The notes beneath the pieces are model-generated. The model searched no databases. It was given only the letters and a program-made list of their open reading frames with translations, and had not been told where the DNA came from. This document shows, in pieces, positions 8,299-17,024 of a stretch of 64,000 bases of DNA (the first letter of the stretch is position 1; the number at the start of each line of letters is the position of its first letter). Position numbers and translations under genes: made by a program. The stretch comes from Streptomyces sp. Ncost-T10-10d (GTDB lineage Bacteria; Actinomycetota; Actinomycetes; Streptomycetales; Streptomycetaceae). The stretch is from assembly GCF_900091955.1 (NCBI RefSeq), contig NZ_FMDF01000100.1, positions 47,872 to 111,871 on the forward strand, given 5' to 3'.

Positions 8299-9669
8299 AT
8301 GGCGATGGTGAGGAGCGAGGGGTACGAGGTGGAGCACCGAACCCGGCCGACGCCCGGCACGGTCACGGGGCAAACCGACGGCACCGTGGCAGGGCGGACC
8401 GGCGCCTTCGGCGAAAGCAGGAACGGCACAACCGGGGCCGGCGACCCGGATGCCCGATGGCTGACGCGCCTGATGCACGCCGCGTTCTTCCTGCTGCTCG
8501 GCGCCTCGCTCGCCCGCTTCCTGCTGCGGCACCCGGGCGAGGCCCGCACCCCGTGGATCATCGCGCTCTCCGTCGCCCTGGCCCTGCTGTACGTGCTCGG
8601 GCCGGTGCTCGGTTCGCGTCCGACGCCACGCAGCGTGGTGTGGCTGGGGGTGCTGGTCGCCGTATGGATGGTGCTGGTCGTCCTCGCCCCGAGCTTCGCG
8701 TGGTGCGCGGTCCCGCTCTTCTACACCGGACTGCGGATCCTTCCACCACGCGCCGCACTCGCGCTCGTCGCTCTGCTCACTGTGTTCGTCGTCGCCGCGC
8801 AGCTGCGGCTGGCCGACGGATTCGACCCGAACCTGGTGCTCGCCCCGCCCGCGGTGGCGGCGGTCGCGACGGCGGTCTTCGTCCATATGCAGCGTCAGGC
8901 CGTGCGTCAGCGCGAACTGTCCGAACGGCAGGGCGAACTGATCGACGACCTGCTGCGCACCCGCCGCGAACTGGCCGCAACCGAGCGCCGCGAAGGAACC
9001 CTCGCAGAACGCCAGCGGCTCTCGATGGAGATCCACGACACTCTCGCGCAGGGCCTGTCCAGCCAGCAGATGCTGCTCCAGGCCGCCGACCGCACATGGG
9101 ACGCCGACCCGGCGACGGCCCGCCGCCATGTCCGTACGGCAACGGGCATCGCGGAACGCAATCTCGCCGAGGCCCGCCGCTTCGTCCACGACCTGGCCCC
9201 GGCCGATCTCGCGGAGGGCGGCGGCCTGGAGGCCGCCCTGCACGCACTGGCCGCACGCGAGACGGTCCAGGCGCAGGGGCGGCTCACCGTCCGCTGCCAT
9301 GTGGAGGGAGAGCAGCACACCGCGCTGCCCGACCGGGTGCAGTCGGCGCTCCTGCGCATCGCGCAGGGCGCACTGGCCAATGTGAAGGAACACGCACACG
9401 CGACGGAGGCGGCGCTGACGCTGACCCATCTCGACGACCGGATCGTCCTGGACATCGCCGACAACGGCCGGGGCTTCACACCCGCCGAGCGCGCCGGACC
9501 CACCGGTGGTGTGCGCGGCCACGGGCTGCCCGCGATGCGCGCCAGGCTGCACCAGCTCGGCGGCACGCTGACGATCGAGTCGGCCCCGGGCGAGGGTACG
9601 GTCCTGTCCGCCGCCGTCCCCCTCACACCCGCACCCGCACCGACGACCGCCCCGGAGGCCCCCGCATGA
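8299..9669 (+). CDS. senS: Sensor histidine kinase, SenS type
   Basis: 456 residues, NarL/DegS-type kinase. Several hydrophobic segments between about 53 and 200 form the membrane sensor. A coiled linker (AVRQRELSERQGELIDDLL) leads to the dimerisation box RQRLSMEIHDTLAQGLSS with the phosphorylated His, and the ATPase has N-box ANVKEHAHA and G-box DIADNGRGF. The start is uncertain: ATG 8299 or 8305, neither with a strong ribosome site. It overlaps senR by ATGA. Partnership with HbpS is inferred from gene order and family. Confidence 0.88.
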   Translation: MAMVRSEGYEVEHRTRPTPGTVTGQTDGTVAGRTGAFGESRNGTTGAGDPDARWLTRLMHAAFFLLLGASLARFLLRHPGEARTPWIIALSVALALLYVLGPVLGSRPTPRSVVWLGVLVAVWMVLVVLAPSFAWCAVPLFYTGLRILPPRAALALVALLTVFVVAAQLRLADGFDPNLVLAPPAVAAVATAVFVHMQRQAVRQRELSERQGELIDDLLRTRRELAATERREGTLAERQRLSMEIHDTLAQGLSSQQMLLQAADRTWDADPATARRHVRTATGIAERNLAEARRFVHDLAPADLAEGGGLEAALHALAARETVQAQGRLTVRCHVEGEQHTALPDRVQSALLRIAQGALANVKEHAHATEAALTLTHLDDRIVLDIADNGRGFTPAERAGPTGGVRGHGLPAMRARLHQLGGTLTIESAPGEGTVLSAAVPLTPAPAPTTAPEAPA

Positions 9670-10292
9670 CCGCGCCGCCCGTACGCATCCTGCTCTGCGA
9701 CGACCACGCCGTCGTACGCGCAGGGCTGCTCGCCCTCCTCGGCAGCGAACCGGACATCGAGGTCGTCGGCGAGGCCGGCAGCGGCGAGGAGGCCGTCGCC
9801 CTGGCAGCCAAGCTCACCCCCGACGTCGTCCTGATGGACCTCCAGCTCGGCGAGGGCATCGACGGCGTCGAGGCCACCCGCCGCATCGCCGCCACCGGCG
9901 TCCACGTACTGGTCCTCACCACGTACGACACGGACGCCGACATCACCCGCGCCATCGAGGCGGGCGCCACCGGCTACCTGCTGAAGGCCGAACGCCCGGA
10001 GGAGCTCTTCGCCGCGATCCGCTCGGCCGCCCAGGGCCGCACCACGCTCTCCCCGCCCGTGGCCAGCCGCGTCATGGCCCGGATGCGCAAGCCCCGGCCC
10101 ACCCTCACCGACCGGGAACTCGACATCCTGGCCCAGCTCTCCCAGGGCCTGGGCAACCGGGACATCGCCCGCGCCCTGTTCATCAGTGAGGCCACGGTCA
10201 AGACCCACCTGGGCCGCATCTACGACAAACTCGGCGTCGACACCCGCGCGGGCGCCGTAGCCGTGGCGAAGGAGCAGCGGCTGCTGCCCTAG
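9666..10292 (+). CDS. senR: Response regulator, SenR type (NarL family)
   Basis: 208 residues. Receiver domain: acidic pair in LLCDDHAVV, phosphorylated Asp in DVVLMDLQLGEG, Thr in VLVLTTYD, Lys in GYLLKAE. LuxR-type HTH: LTDREDLDIL-like region, GLGNRDIARALFISEATVKTHLGRIYDKLG (seen as two halves). Start ATG 9666 overlaps the senS stop. In S. reticuli SenR activates genes for redox defence (catalase-peroxidase, hbpS). A hairpin at 10314-10339 ends the unit. Confidence 0.9.
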   Translation: MTAPPVRILLCDDHAVVRAGLLALLGSEPDIEVVGEAGSGEEAVALAAKLTPDVVLMDLQLGEGIDGVEATRRIAATGVHVLVLTTYDTDADITRAIEAGATGYLLKAERPEELFAAIRSAAQGRTTLSPPVASRVMARMRKPRPTLTDRELDILAQLSQGLGNRDIARALFISEATVKTHLGRIYDKLGVDTRAGAVAVAKEQRLLP

Positions 10293-10313
10293 GAGGGTGT
10301 GCTGCCGGACTCC

Positions 10314-10339
10314 TGGGGCCCTGCGGCGCAGCGGCCCCA
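10314..10339. terminator. Hairpin after senR
   Basis: TGGGGCC (10314-10320) pairs with GGCCCCA (10333-10339), with an inner CTGC/GCAG stem and one bulge. Confidence 0.6.
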
Positions 10340-10384
10340 CCCGACGGTGTCGGCCCCCGTCACCGGGCATGACACCATCGAACT

Positions 10385-10882
10385 GTGCTCGACATCGGCT
10401 ACTCCCTCTCCCGACGCTTCCCCGATCCCCCGCAGACCGACTACCGCCGCGCGGACGTCCACGCGCTGCGGCACGATCTGTTCTCCGGGGACGTCTACCT
10501 CGCGGACACCAAGGCGGACCGCGAAGTGTCCACAGCCTGGGGATGGGTGCCGGTGCTCGACTTCGCGTGGGCGCTGTGCGACATCGTCGAGCAGATCGAC
10601 CAGGACCCGCGCGGCAACCGCTCACACCGGCGGCAGTTCGCCGAGCTGGACTTCACCGAGTCGTCCGACCGGATGTTCTTCGAGCGCCGCTTCGGCTGGG
10701 TCGATGTCGAGGCCGACTGGATGCCCGGCGACGAACCCCCGCTCACCTTCAGCCACTCGCTGCTGCGCCGCGAGGCCCGCGACTTCCTGCACGACCTGAT
10801 CGCCGACCTCGCCGACATGCACGAAGGGCTCGCCGACAACCCGGTGATCTGGGACCTCCAGGCCCGCTTCCCCCGTATCTGA
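10385..10882 (+). CDS. Conserved-type hypothetical protein, cytoplasmic
   Basis: 165 residues from GTG 10385; no signal peptide or membrane segment. It is acidic and aromatic-rich, with WGWVPVLDFAWALCDIVEQI, FFERRFGWVDVEADWMPGDE and a helical end FLHDLIADLADMHEGLADNP. Actinobacteria carry small uncharacterised families of this kind, but I cannot name one with confidence. Its frame has normal Streptomyces third-position GC and it is a single gene, convergent with the pentapeptide-repeat gene, which ends 16 bp away. Confidence 0.65.
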   Translation: MLDIGYSLSRRFPDPPQTDYRRADVHALRHDLFSGDVYLADTKADREVSTAWGWVPVLDFAWALCDIVEQIDQDPRGNRSHRRQFAELDFTESSDRMFFERRFGWVDVEADWMPGDEPPLTFSHSLLRREARDFLHDLIADLADMHEGLADNPVIWDLQARFPRI

Positions 10883-10897
10883 CCCGGCCCCGGCGGG

Positions 10898-11590
10898 CTA
10901 CGCCTCCACCCGCACCCCGATCTGCGCCGCGAACGCCGGGGCCAGCTCCATCAGCTGTGACGGGCTGATCACCGCACCCGCCAGCCGCTCCACCCCGCGG
11001 GCGATGTCCAGCTCCGCGACCGTCCGCAGATCCACCGACTCCATCCGTACGGAAGTGAAGTCGGCCCGTTTCAGCACACAGTCGCGGAACTCCACCCGCA
11101 CCAGCTGCGCATCCCCGAAATCCGGCTCGGACAGCACACAGCCCTCGAACACCACGTCCTTCAGCCGCGCCTTCCGCAGATTCAGGTAGTCGATCTTCCC
11201 GCCGCGCACCAGCACCCGCTCCAGCACCGCACCGTGCAACTGCACCCCGCCCAGCCGTGCGTCCACCACCTCCACGTCGCGCAGCGATGCCCCCGCGAGA
11301 TCGGTGCCCACACCCCGTACACCCGTCAGCACCGAGTCGATGAAACGGGCCCTGACCAACTCCGTACGGTCCAGTGCGCAGCCGTCCAGCGCACAGTCCA
11401 TGAAACGGGCCCCCGGACCGGACTCGTCCGCAAGATCCGTCCGGTCGAACCGCACACCGTCGTAGTCCCCGTCCGGCTCCAGTCCTCCCCCGTCGTACGG
11501 AACGAGCGGCGGGAGCCGCACCTCCGGCCGCCGTGCCGCTGCGATCGTGTCCGTCTTCCTGCTGCGCACCATGCCCCCATCGTGACCCAC
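10898..11590 (-). CDS. Pentapeptide-repeat protein
   Basis: 230 residues. From about residue 45 to 200 the sequence follows the A(D/N)LxX rhythm of a right-handed quadrilateral beta-helix: DLAGASLRDVEVVDARLGGV, LRKARLKDVVFEGCVL, LKRADFTSVRMESVDL. Such proteins can mimic DNA or act as scaffolds; no substrate is known here. GTG 11590 is the first start and ATG 11572 an alternative. It is convergent with the upstream hypothetical gene and divergent from the FAD enzyme gene. Confidence 0.85.
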   Translation of the reverse strand: MGHDGGMVRSRKTDTIAAARRPEVRLPPLVPYDGGGLEPDGDYDGVRFDRTDLADESGPGARFMDCALDGCALDRTELVRARFIDSVLTGVRGVGTDLAGASLRDVEVVDARLGGVQLHGAVLERVLVRGGKIDYLNLRKARLKDVVFEGCVLSEPDFGDAQLVRVEFRDCVLKRADFTSVRMESVDLRTVAELDIARGVERLAGAVISPSQLMELAPAFAAQIGVRVEA

Positions 11591-11682
11591 CCCACTGACA
11601 ACGCCCCCTCGCCGATGTCACAAACCAGCGCCGCGAGCCGTCCCGTACACAGCAGCGCCCTTCAGCGAAGGAGACCGGGACC

Positions 11683-12891
11683 ATGCAGCGCATCCACATC
11701 ATCGGCGGCGGCCTCGCCGGGTTCACCGCAGCGATCACCGCCGCCGAGTCCGGCGCCCTGGTGACCGTCCACGAGGCCCACCACACCCTCGGCGGACGGG
11801 CCAGGACCGCCGAAGGCCCGTACCGCACCAACGAAGGACCCCACGCCCTCTACCGCCGCGGACCGCACTGGACCTGGCTCGACCGGCGCAACCTCCTGGG
11901 CCCCGTGGCCACCCTCCCGCCCCTCGAAGGCGCACGGCTCCGCTTCCGCCTCGACGGCACCCTGCGCCGCACCCCGCCCCTCGCCCTCCTCCGCCTCAGC
12001 CGCCGCCGCGCCGAACAGGCCCCCGTCGACGCCGACTTCCGCACCTGGGCCATCGGACAGGTCGGCGAGGCGGGCGCCCGCGCGGCCGCGCACTACGCCG
12101 CCGTCGCGCTCTACCACCACGACCCCGGTGCGCTCTCCGCCTCATTCGTCCAGGAACGGCTGCGCCGCGCCGCCGCGCTGCCGCCCGAGGCCCGCTACCC
12201 CGTCGGCGGCTGGGCACAGGTCATCGACCGGATGGCGGCCCGCGCCTGGAACCTCAGCGTCCGGATCGAGACGGCGGCGCGCGTGGACCCCGACACCCTC
12301 GACACCCTGACCCGACAGGGTCCGGTGATCGTCGCCACCTCCCTCGACGCGGCCCGCACCCTCCTCCGCGACCCCTCACTGACCTGGGACAGCGGCAGAA
12401 CCGCGCTCATCGACCTGGCCCTGCGCACCCGGCGCGGCGACGCCTTCGCCGTGTCCGACCTCGACGCCCCCGGCTGGATCGAACGCTTCAGTGCCCAGGA
12501 CCGCACCCTCGCACCCGCCGGACAACAGCTCGTCCAGGGGCAGTTCCCCCTCGCTCCCGGCGAGTCCCGGGCCATCGGCATCGCCCGCGCCGAGGAGCTG
12601 CTCGACCTCGGCCACCCGGGCTGGCGCGAGCGCACCGTATGGCGGCGCGAGGCCCTCGCCTCCGGCCGCACCGGCGCGGTCGACCGGCCCGGCACCACCT
12701 GGCGCGACCGGCCCGCCATCGACCGCGGCAACGGCATCTACCTCGCGGGTGACCAGGTCGCCGCGCCCGGACTGCTCAGCGAGGTGTCGTTCAACAGCGG
12801 AATCGAGGCGGCACTGCTCGCCCTCAAGGCTTCCGAGAACCGGACCACTGCCCGCACCTCCACGGCAGGGCTTGACCTCAAGCAGGCTTGA
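11683..12891 (+). CDS. FAD-dependent amine-oxidase/phytoene-desaturase-like oxidoreductase
   Basis: 402 residues. The Rossmann FAD motif is at the N-terminus (IHIIGGGLAGFTAAITAAES, with the acidic end of strand 2 in VTVHEA), followed by GGRARTAEGPYRTNEGPHAL as in amine oxidases and desaturases. The C-terminal FAD segment is GIYLAGDQVAAPGLLSEVSF. Substrate unknown. AAGGAG precedes ATG 11683. Its last 18 bp contain the left half of the SoxR-type operator of the next gene, so the two genes may be read separately. Confidence 0.82.
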   Translation: MQRIHIIGGGLAGFTAAITAAESGALVTVHEAHHTLGGRARTAEGPYRTNEGPHALYRRGPHWTWLDRRNLLGPVATLPPLEGARLRFRLDGTLRRTPPLALLRLSRRRAEQAPVDADFRTWAIGQVGEAGARAAAHYAAVALYHHDPGALSASFVQERLRRAAALPPEARYPVGGWAQVIDRMAARAWNLSVRIETAARVDPDTLDTLTRQGPVIVATSLDAARTLLRDPSLTWDSGRTALIDLALRTRRGDAFAVSDLDAPGWIERFSAQDRTLAPAGQQLVQGQFPLAPGESRAIGIARAEELLDLGHPGWRERTVWRREALASGRTGAVDRPGTTWRDRPAIDRGNGIYLAGDQVAAPGLLSEVSFNSGIEAALLALKASENRTTARTSTAGLDLKQA

Positions 12892-12902
12892 GGTCGGAGG
12901 GT
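12872..12902 (+). promoter_or_regulatory. SoxR-type (MerR family) operator and promoter
   Basis: CCTCAAGCAGGCTTGAGG (12876-12893) is a perfect 7-bp-arm palindrome identical in arms to the E. coli soxS box CCTCAAG-N4-CTTGAGG. With flanking GA/TC the arms reach 12874-12895. A -35 TTGACC (12872-12877) and a possible -10 GAGGGT (12897-12902) are 19 bp apart, the long spacing that MerR-family activators need. In S. coelicolor, SoxR controls a quinone oxidoreductase gene (SCO4266) of this kind. Confidence 0.85.
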
Positions 12903-12958
12903 GGCTGCACAGGGCCAAGGACCCAAGCCCACAGGCCCACACCAACGGGGAGTTCACC

Positions 12959-13960
12959 GTGCACGCCATCCGCCTCCACACCTTCGGTCCGGCCGAGAAC
13001 CTCACCTACGAGCGGACCGACGACCCCGTACCCGGCCCCGGCCAGGTCCGTATCGCCGTCGCCGCAGCGGGCGTGCACCTTCTCGACACTGCCCTGCGCG
13101 AAGGCATGACGGGCCCGTTCCCGGCCCCCGTCGAGCTGCCGACCATCCCGGGCCGCGAGGTCGCGGGCCGGGTCGAGTCGCTCGGCGAGGGCACCGACCC
13201 CGGCTGGCTCGGCAAGCGCGTCGTCGCCCATATCGGCATGGTCCCGGGCGGCTACGCCGAACTCACCGTCGTCGACGCCGAGAAGCTGCACACCGTCCCG
13301 GACGGCCTCGACGAAGCCGAAGCCGTCGCCATGATCGGCACCGGCCGCACCGCCCTGGGCATCCTGCAGTTCACCGACCTCGGCCCCGGCTCGACCGTCG
13401 TCGTCCCCGCAGCCGCGGGCGGCATCGGCACCCTGATCGTGCAATACGCCAAGAACGCCGGGGCCACCGTCATCGGCCTCGCCGGCGGCCCCGCCAAGGT
13501 CGCCGCCGTGCGGGCGAACGGCGCCGACCTCGCCGTCGACTACACCCTCCCCGACTGGCCCCGGCAGGTCCGCACCCATCTGCACGGACTCGGCCGTCAC
13601 GCCACCGTCGTCTACGACTCCGTCGGGGGAACCACCGGCCGCGCCGCCGTCGACCTCCTCGGCAAGGGCGGGCAGCACATCGTGTTCGGCTGGTCCGGCG
13701 CCGGGCTCCACGACGGAGCACCGCTCACCTTCACCGACGACGAACTCGCCGAACGCGGCATCACCTCCGAGAGCGTGCTCGGCCCCGTCATGATGGCGAA
13801 GGCGGGCGGCCTGCGCGCCCTCGAAACGCGATCGCTCTCCGAGGCGGCCTCCGGCCGGCTCCGCCCCGCGGTCCAGCGCTTCCCGCTCGCCGAAGCAGCC
13901 GCCGCCCACCGCGCCCTGGAGACCCGGGGCACGACGGGCAAGGTCGTCCTGATCCCTTGA
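12959..13960 (+). CDS. Zinc-free quinone oxidoreductase, MDR family, SoxR target
   Basis: 333 residues, NADPH:quinone reductase group of the medium-chain dehydrogenases. N-terminal GroES-like domain (MHAIRLHTFGPAENLTYERT; PGREVAGRVESLGEG), then a Rossmann NADPH site VVVPAAAGGIGTLIVQYAK, with AGG two strands on. The zinc-binding cysteines of alcohol dehydrogenases are absent. GTG 12959 sits behind GGGGAG; the open frame upstream is a shadow. The SoxR operator directly upstream suggests induction by redox-active compounds such as actinorhodin-like quinones. Confidence 0.9.
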   Translation: MHAIRLHTFGPAENLTYERTDDPVPGPGQVRIAVAAAGVHLLDTALREGMTGPFPAPVELPTIPGREVAGRVESLGEGTDPGWLGKRVVAHIGMVPGGYAELTVVDAEKLHTVPDGLDEAEAVAMIGTGRTALGILQFTDLGPGSTVVVPAAAGGIGTLIVQYAKNAGATVIGLAGGPAKVAAVRANGADLAVDYTLPDWPRQVRTHLHGLGRHATVVYDSVGGTTGRAAVDLLGKGGQHIVFGWSGAGLHDGAPLTFTDDELAERGITSESVLGPVMMAKAGGLRALETRSLSEAASGRLRPAVQRFPLAEAAAAHRALETRGTTGKVVLIP

Positions 13961-13972
13961 CCCGGCGAGGGC

Positions 13973-14461
13973 CTACTCTCCGCCGGGCCGTTCCCCGAGC
14001 TTCGACAACGCCCCGTCCGTCAGCCGGTACACCGTCCACTCGTCCTGCGGCCGCGCGCCCAGCGACTCGTAGAACGAGATGGACGGGGTGTTCCAGTTCA
14101 GCACCGACCACTCCAGGCGCTCGTAGCCGCGCTCCACACAGATCCGCGCCAGCTCCGACAGCAGCGCCTTCCCGTGCCCGCCGCCGCGCCGCTCCGGACG
14201 TACGTACAGGTCCTCCAGGTAGATGCCGTGCACCCCGCGCCACGTGGAGAAGTTCAGGAACCACAGCGCGAAGCCGACGGCCTCGCCGCCGTCGTCCGAC
14301 TCGGCGATGTGCGCGTACGCGGCGGGCCGCTCACCGAACAGTGCCTCGTGCAGTTGCTCCTCGGTGGCGTTCGCCTCGTGCAGGACCTTCTCGTAGTCGG
14401 CCAGCTCACGGATCATGGCGTGGATGACAGGGACATCAGCGGGGGTAGCGGTACGAATCAT
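13973..14461 (-). CDS. GNAT-family N-acetyltransferase
   Basis: 162 residues, one GNAT domain: MIRTATPADVPVIHAMIREL, the acetyl-CoA loop LYVRPERRGGGHGKALLSEL (R/QxxGxG/A type), and the late RLEWSVLNWNTPSISFYESLG with the catalytic-region Tyr. The pattern of LYLEDLYVRPE and WNTPSISFYESLG is closest to diamine (spermidine/spermine-like) acetyltransferases. Start ATG 14461. It converges on the quinone oxidoreductase gene (12-bp gap), and its start overlaps the upstream remnant gene. Confidence 0.88.
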   Translation of the reverse strand: MIRTATPADVPVIHAMIRELADYEKVLHEANATEEQLHEALFGERPAAYAHIAESDDGGEAVGFALWFLNFSTWRGVHGIYLEDLYVRPERRGGGHGKALLSELARICVERGYERLEWSVLNWNTPSISFYESLGARPQDEWTVYRLTDGALSKLGERPGGE

Positions 14462-14789
14462 GAGGGCAGCGTAGGCACGGGCTCGCACCCCACCGACCCC
14501 GCCCCAGCAGCTGCCGTGCGATCTCGGCCTGATCCGGCTCCGGCCGCCGCTCCCCGTCCGTCACAGCCCACAGACCGTTCTGCAGCAGCCGCCCCGGCGG
14601 AAGCACCAGCGCGCACAACCCATGGAACGCCTCACCGTCCCGCCGGAGACCCCACCGGTCCAGGAACTCGGCCGCCCGGCGCGGCAGCGCCGCGAGAAAG
14701 GCCCGCCCTGCCGCCCCGTTGCACTTGGACCGGGTGTCGATCAGCCCGTCCGGAATGTCGATCACGCGGACGATCGTAGAGCCGTGCAT
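14436..14789 (-). pseudogene. N-terminal remnant of an aminoglycoside-phosphotransferase-like gene
   Basis: 117 codons. Residues 10-70 (IDIPDGLIDTRSKCNGAAGR, RRAAEFLDRWGLRRDGEAFH, then LCALVLPP) look like the N-terminus of Streptomyces APH-family proteins up to the point where the nucleotide-binding strand LVLPVRR would begin. The rest (GRLLQNGLWAVTDGERRPEP) is unrelated and no kinase HxD motif follows. The end overlaps the GNAT start. Probably a truncated relic; a short functional protein cannot be excluded. Confidence 0.45.
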
Positions 14790-14798
14790 CAATCGGAT

Positions 14799-15473
14799 AT
14801 GACTCCGAGCAGCCCCGCCCCGCCCACCCGGCCGCGCACCACCGCCGGCTCGTGGATCCGCAGCGTCGGCTCATGGATTCGCAGCGCACCCGGCACCTAC
14901 ATCTGGCTGGCTGCACTCTTCGTCACCGACGTCATCGTCCACCAGATGTCACCGGACTTCGAAGAGGACTTCCTGCGCCAGCACTCGACCAACATCCACG
15001 AACTCTCCCGGGACCCCGTACACGTACTGATCAGCAGCGCCTTCTGGACCGACGGCGGCCACTGGGCTCCCTACGCCGTCCTCTACACCGTCTTCCACGC
15101 CCCCGCCGAACGCTGGCTCGGCACCCTGCGCTGGCTCGCCGTCGTCATCGCGGCCCATGTCCTCGCCACCCTCGCCAGCGAAGGCGTCCTGGCCTGGGCC
15201 ATCCGGCACGGACACGTACCGCCGGCCGCCGCCAACACGCTCGATGTCGGGGTCAGTTACGCGCTCGCGGGCGTCGTCGCGGTCCTCACGTACCGCGTCC
15301 CGGCGCCCTGGCGGTACGTGTACCTCTTCGCCGTGCTCGTCTTCTACGGCATCCCGCTCATCACCGGCCGCACCTTCACCGACCTCGGCCACTTCACCTC
15401 CGTACTCATCGGCCTCGCCTGCTACCCGCTGACCCGGTCCCGGCCGAAGACGAAAACCCCTCCGGCGCAGTAA
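14799..15473 (+). CDS. Rhomboid-like integral membrane protein
   Basis: 224 residues with about five hydrophobic segments (YIWLAALFVTDVIV; WAPYAVLYTVFHAPAERWLG; LAVVIAAHVLATLAS; YALAGVVAVLTYRV; YVYLFAVLVFYGIPLITG). The layout HWAPYAVLYTVFHAPAERWLG and a late DLGHFTSVLIGLACYPL resembles the rhomboid-like group that lacks the GxS catalytic serine (no GxSG seen; SYALAG sits at that place), so protease activity is doubtful. A tandem GSWIRS repeat lies near residue 17. It is divergent from the APH remnant. Confidence 0.7.
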   Translation: MTPSSPAPPTRPRTTAGSWIRSVGSWIRSAPGTYIWLAALFVTDVIVHQMSPDFEEDFLRQHSTNIHELSRDPVHVLISSAFWTDGGHWAPYAVLYTVFHAPAERWLGTLRWLAVVIAAHVLATLASEGVLAWAIRHGHVPPAAANTLDVGVSYALAGVVAVLTYRVPAPWRYVYLFAVLVFYGIPLITGRTFTDLGHFTSVLIGLACYPLTRSRPKTKTPPAQ

Positions 15474-15536
15474 CGTCCCGCCCCAGAGAAAGCACGACCT
15501 CAGGCACGGCTTCACACCGGACAAAGCAGGGGCAAC

Positions 15537-16946
15537 ATGAGCACCGTCAGCACCGTCAACGGCGGCATATCGTTCTGGTACGCGGACCAAGGAACCCCCA
15601 TCCCCCGGGAACCCCTCCCCGGCGACGCCACCGCCGACATCTGCATCGTCGGCGGCGGATACACCGGACTGTGGACCGCCTACTACCTCAAGAAGGCCGT
15701 CCCCTTCCTCAACATCACCGTCCTCGAAGCCAAGTTCTGCGGCTACGGCGCCTCCGGGCGCAACGGCGGCTGGCTGTACAACGGCATCGCGGGCCGCGAC
15801 CGCTACGCCAAGCTCCACGGCCACGAGGCCGCCGTCCGTCTCCAGCAGGCGATGAACGACACCGTCGACGAGGTCGTCCGCGTGGCCGCCGAGGAGAACA
15901 TCGACGCCGACATCCACCAGGGCGGTGTGCTCGAAGTCGCCTACACCCCCGCCCAGCTGGCCCGGCTCAAGGACTTCCACTCCGTCGAGATCGCCTTCGG
16001 CGAGAAGGACCGCGTCCTGCGCGGCGCCCGCGAGACCGGCGAACGCATCAACGTCACCGGAGCCGTCGGTTCCACCTGGACCCCGCACGGCGCCCGCCTG
16101 CACCCGGTCAAACTCGTCAAGGGCCTCGCCGCGACCGTGGAGGCGCTCGGCGTCACCATCCACGAGTCGACGCCCGTCACCGAGATCGAGCCCAAGCACG
16201 CCCACACCCCGTACGGCACCGTCCGCGCCCCGTACATCCTGCGCTGCACCGAGGGCTTCACGGCAAACCTCAAGGGCCAGAGGCGCACCTGGCTCCCCAT
16301 GAACTCCTCGATGATCGCCACCGAGCCGCTCCCCCGGTCCGTGTGGGACACCATCGGCTGGGACGGCCGCGAAACCCTCGGCGACATGGCCCACGCCTAC
16401 ATGTACGCCCAGCGCACCGCGGACGACCGCATCGCACTCGGCGGCCGCGGCGTCCCGTACCGGTACGGCTCAGGTGCCGCCCACTTCAACGACACGGCGC
16501 GCACCCAGCCCGCCACCATCGAGGCCCTCCGCGACATCCTCGTCCGCCTCTTCCCCACCACCGGGGCCGCCCGCATCGACCACGCCTGGTCCGGCGTCCT
16601 CGGCGTCCCCCGCGACTGGTGCGCCACCGTCACCCTCGACCGCTCCACCGGCCTCGGCTGGGCCGGCGGTTACGTCGGCTCCGGCGTCGCCACCACCAAC
16701 CTCGCCGCCCGCACCCTGCGCGACCTGATCCAGCAGGACTCCGGTCAGTCCGGCCCCACGGACCTGACCACGCTGCCCTGGGTCAACCACCGGGTCCGCC
16801 GCTGGGAACCGGAACCCTTCCGCTGGCTCGGCGTCCATGGCATGTACGCCGCCTACCGCACCGCCGACCGCCGCGAACTCACCTCGCCCCGCCCCGGCAC
16901 GGACCCCATCGCGAAAGCCGCGGACCGGCTGTCAGGACGGCACTGA
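15537..16946 (+). CDS. FAD-dependent oxidoreductase, DAO (DadA) family
   Basis: 469 residues. FAD site at 35-65 (ADICIVGGGYTGLWTAYYLK, then VLEAKFCGYGASGRNGGW, the typical DAO second motif), then a substrate domain, and the C-terminal FAD segment WAGGYVGSGVATTNLAARTL. Relatives oxidise amino acids or polyamines such as gamma-glutamylputrescine. Start ATG 15537 is in the same direction as the rhomboid-like gene, 63 bp away. It ends before a strong bidirectional terminator. Confidence 0.88.
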   Translation: MSTVSTVNGGISFWYADQGTPIPREPLPGDATADICIVGGGYTGLWTAYYLKKAVPFLNITVLEAKFCGYGASGRNGGWLYNGIAGRDRYAKLHGHEAAVRLQQAMNDTVDEVVRVAAEENIDADIHQGGVLEVAYTPAQLARLKDFHSVEIAFGEKDRVLRGARETGERINVTGAVGSTWTPHGARLHPVKLVKGLAATVEALGVTIHESTPVTEIEPKHAHTPYGTVRAPYILRCTEGFTANLKGQRRTWLPMNSSMIATEPLPRSVWDTIGWDGRETLGDMAHAYMYAQRTADDRIALGGRGVPYRYGSGAAHFNDTARTQPATIEALRDILVRLFPTTGAARIDHAWSGVLGVPRDWCATVTLDRSTGLGWAGGYVGSGVATTNLAARTLRDLIQQDSGQSGPTDLTTLPWVNHRVRRWEPEPFRWLGVHGMYAAYRTADRRELTSPRPGTDPIAKAADRLSGRH

Positions 16947-16957
16947 CCGGAAACCGG

Positions 16958-16993
16958 ACGGGCACCCGCCACCGGGTGGTGGCGGGTGCCCGT
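16958..16993. terminator. Bidirectional terminator hairpin
   Basis: ACGGGCACCCGCCACC (16958-16973) pairs perfectly with 16978-16993 around a GGGT loop: a 16-bp stem between convergent genes. Confidence 0.92.
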
Positions 16994-17024
16994 GGTCCGT
17001 TCGGTCACCTGTGCGGAGGTCGTG

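Noticed and set aside
6176..8311. A 711-codon frame antisense to the M1 peptidase and hbpS
   Set aside because: Shadow of minus-strand genes with clear domains.
8238..10292. A 684-codon frame containing the SenR protein
   Set aside because: The part before 9666 is out of frame with senS, Pro/Arg-rich and has no homology; SenR starts at 9666.
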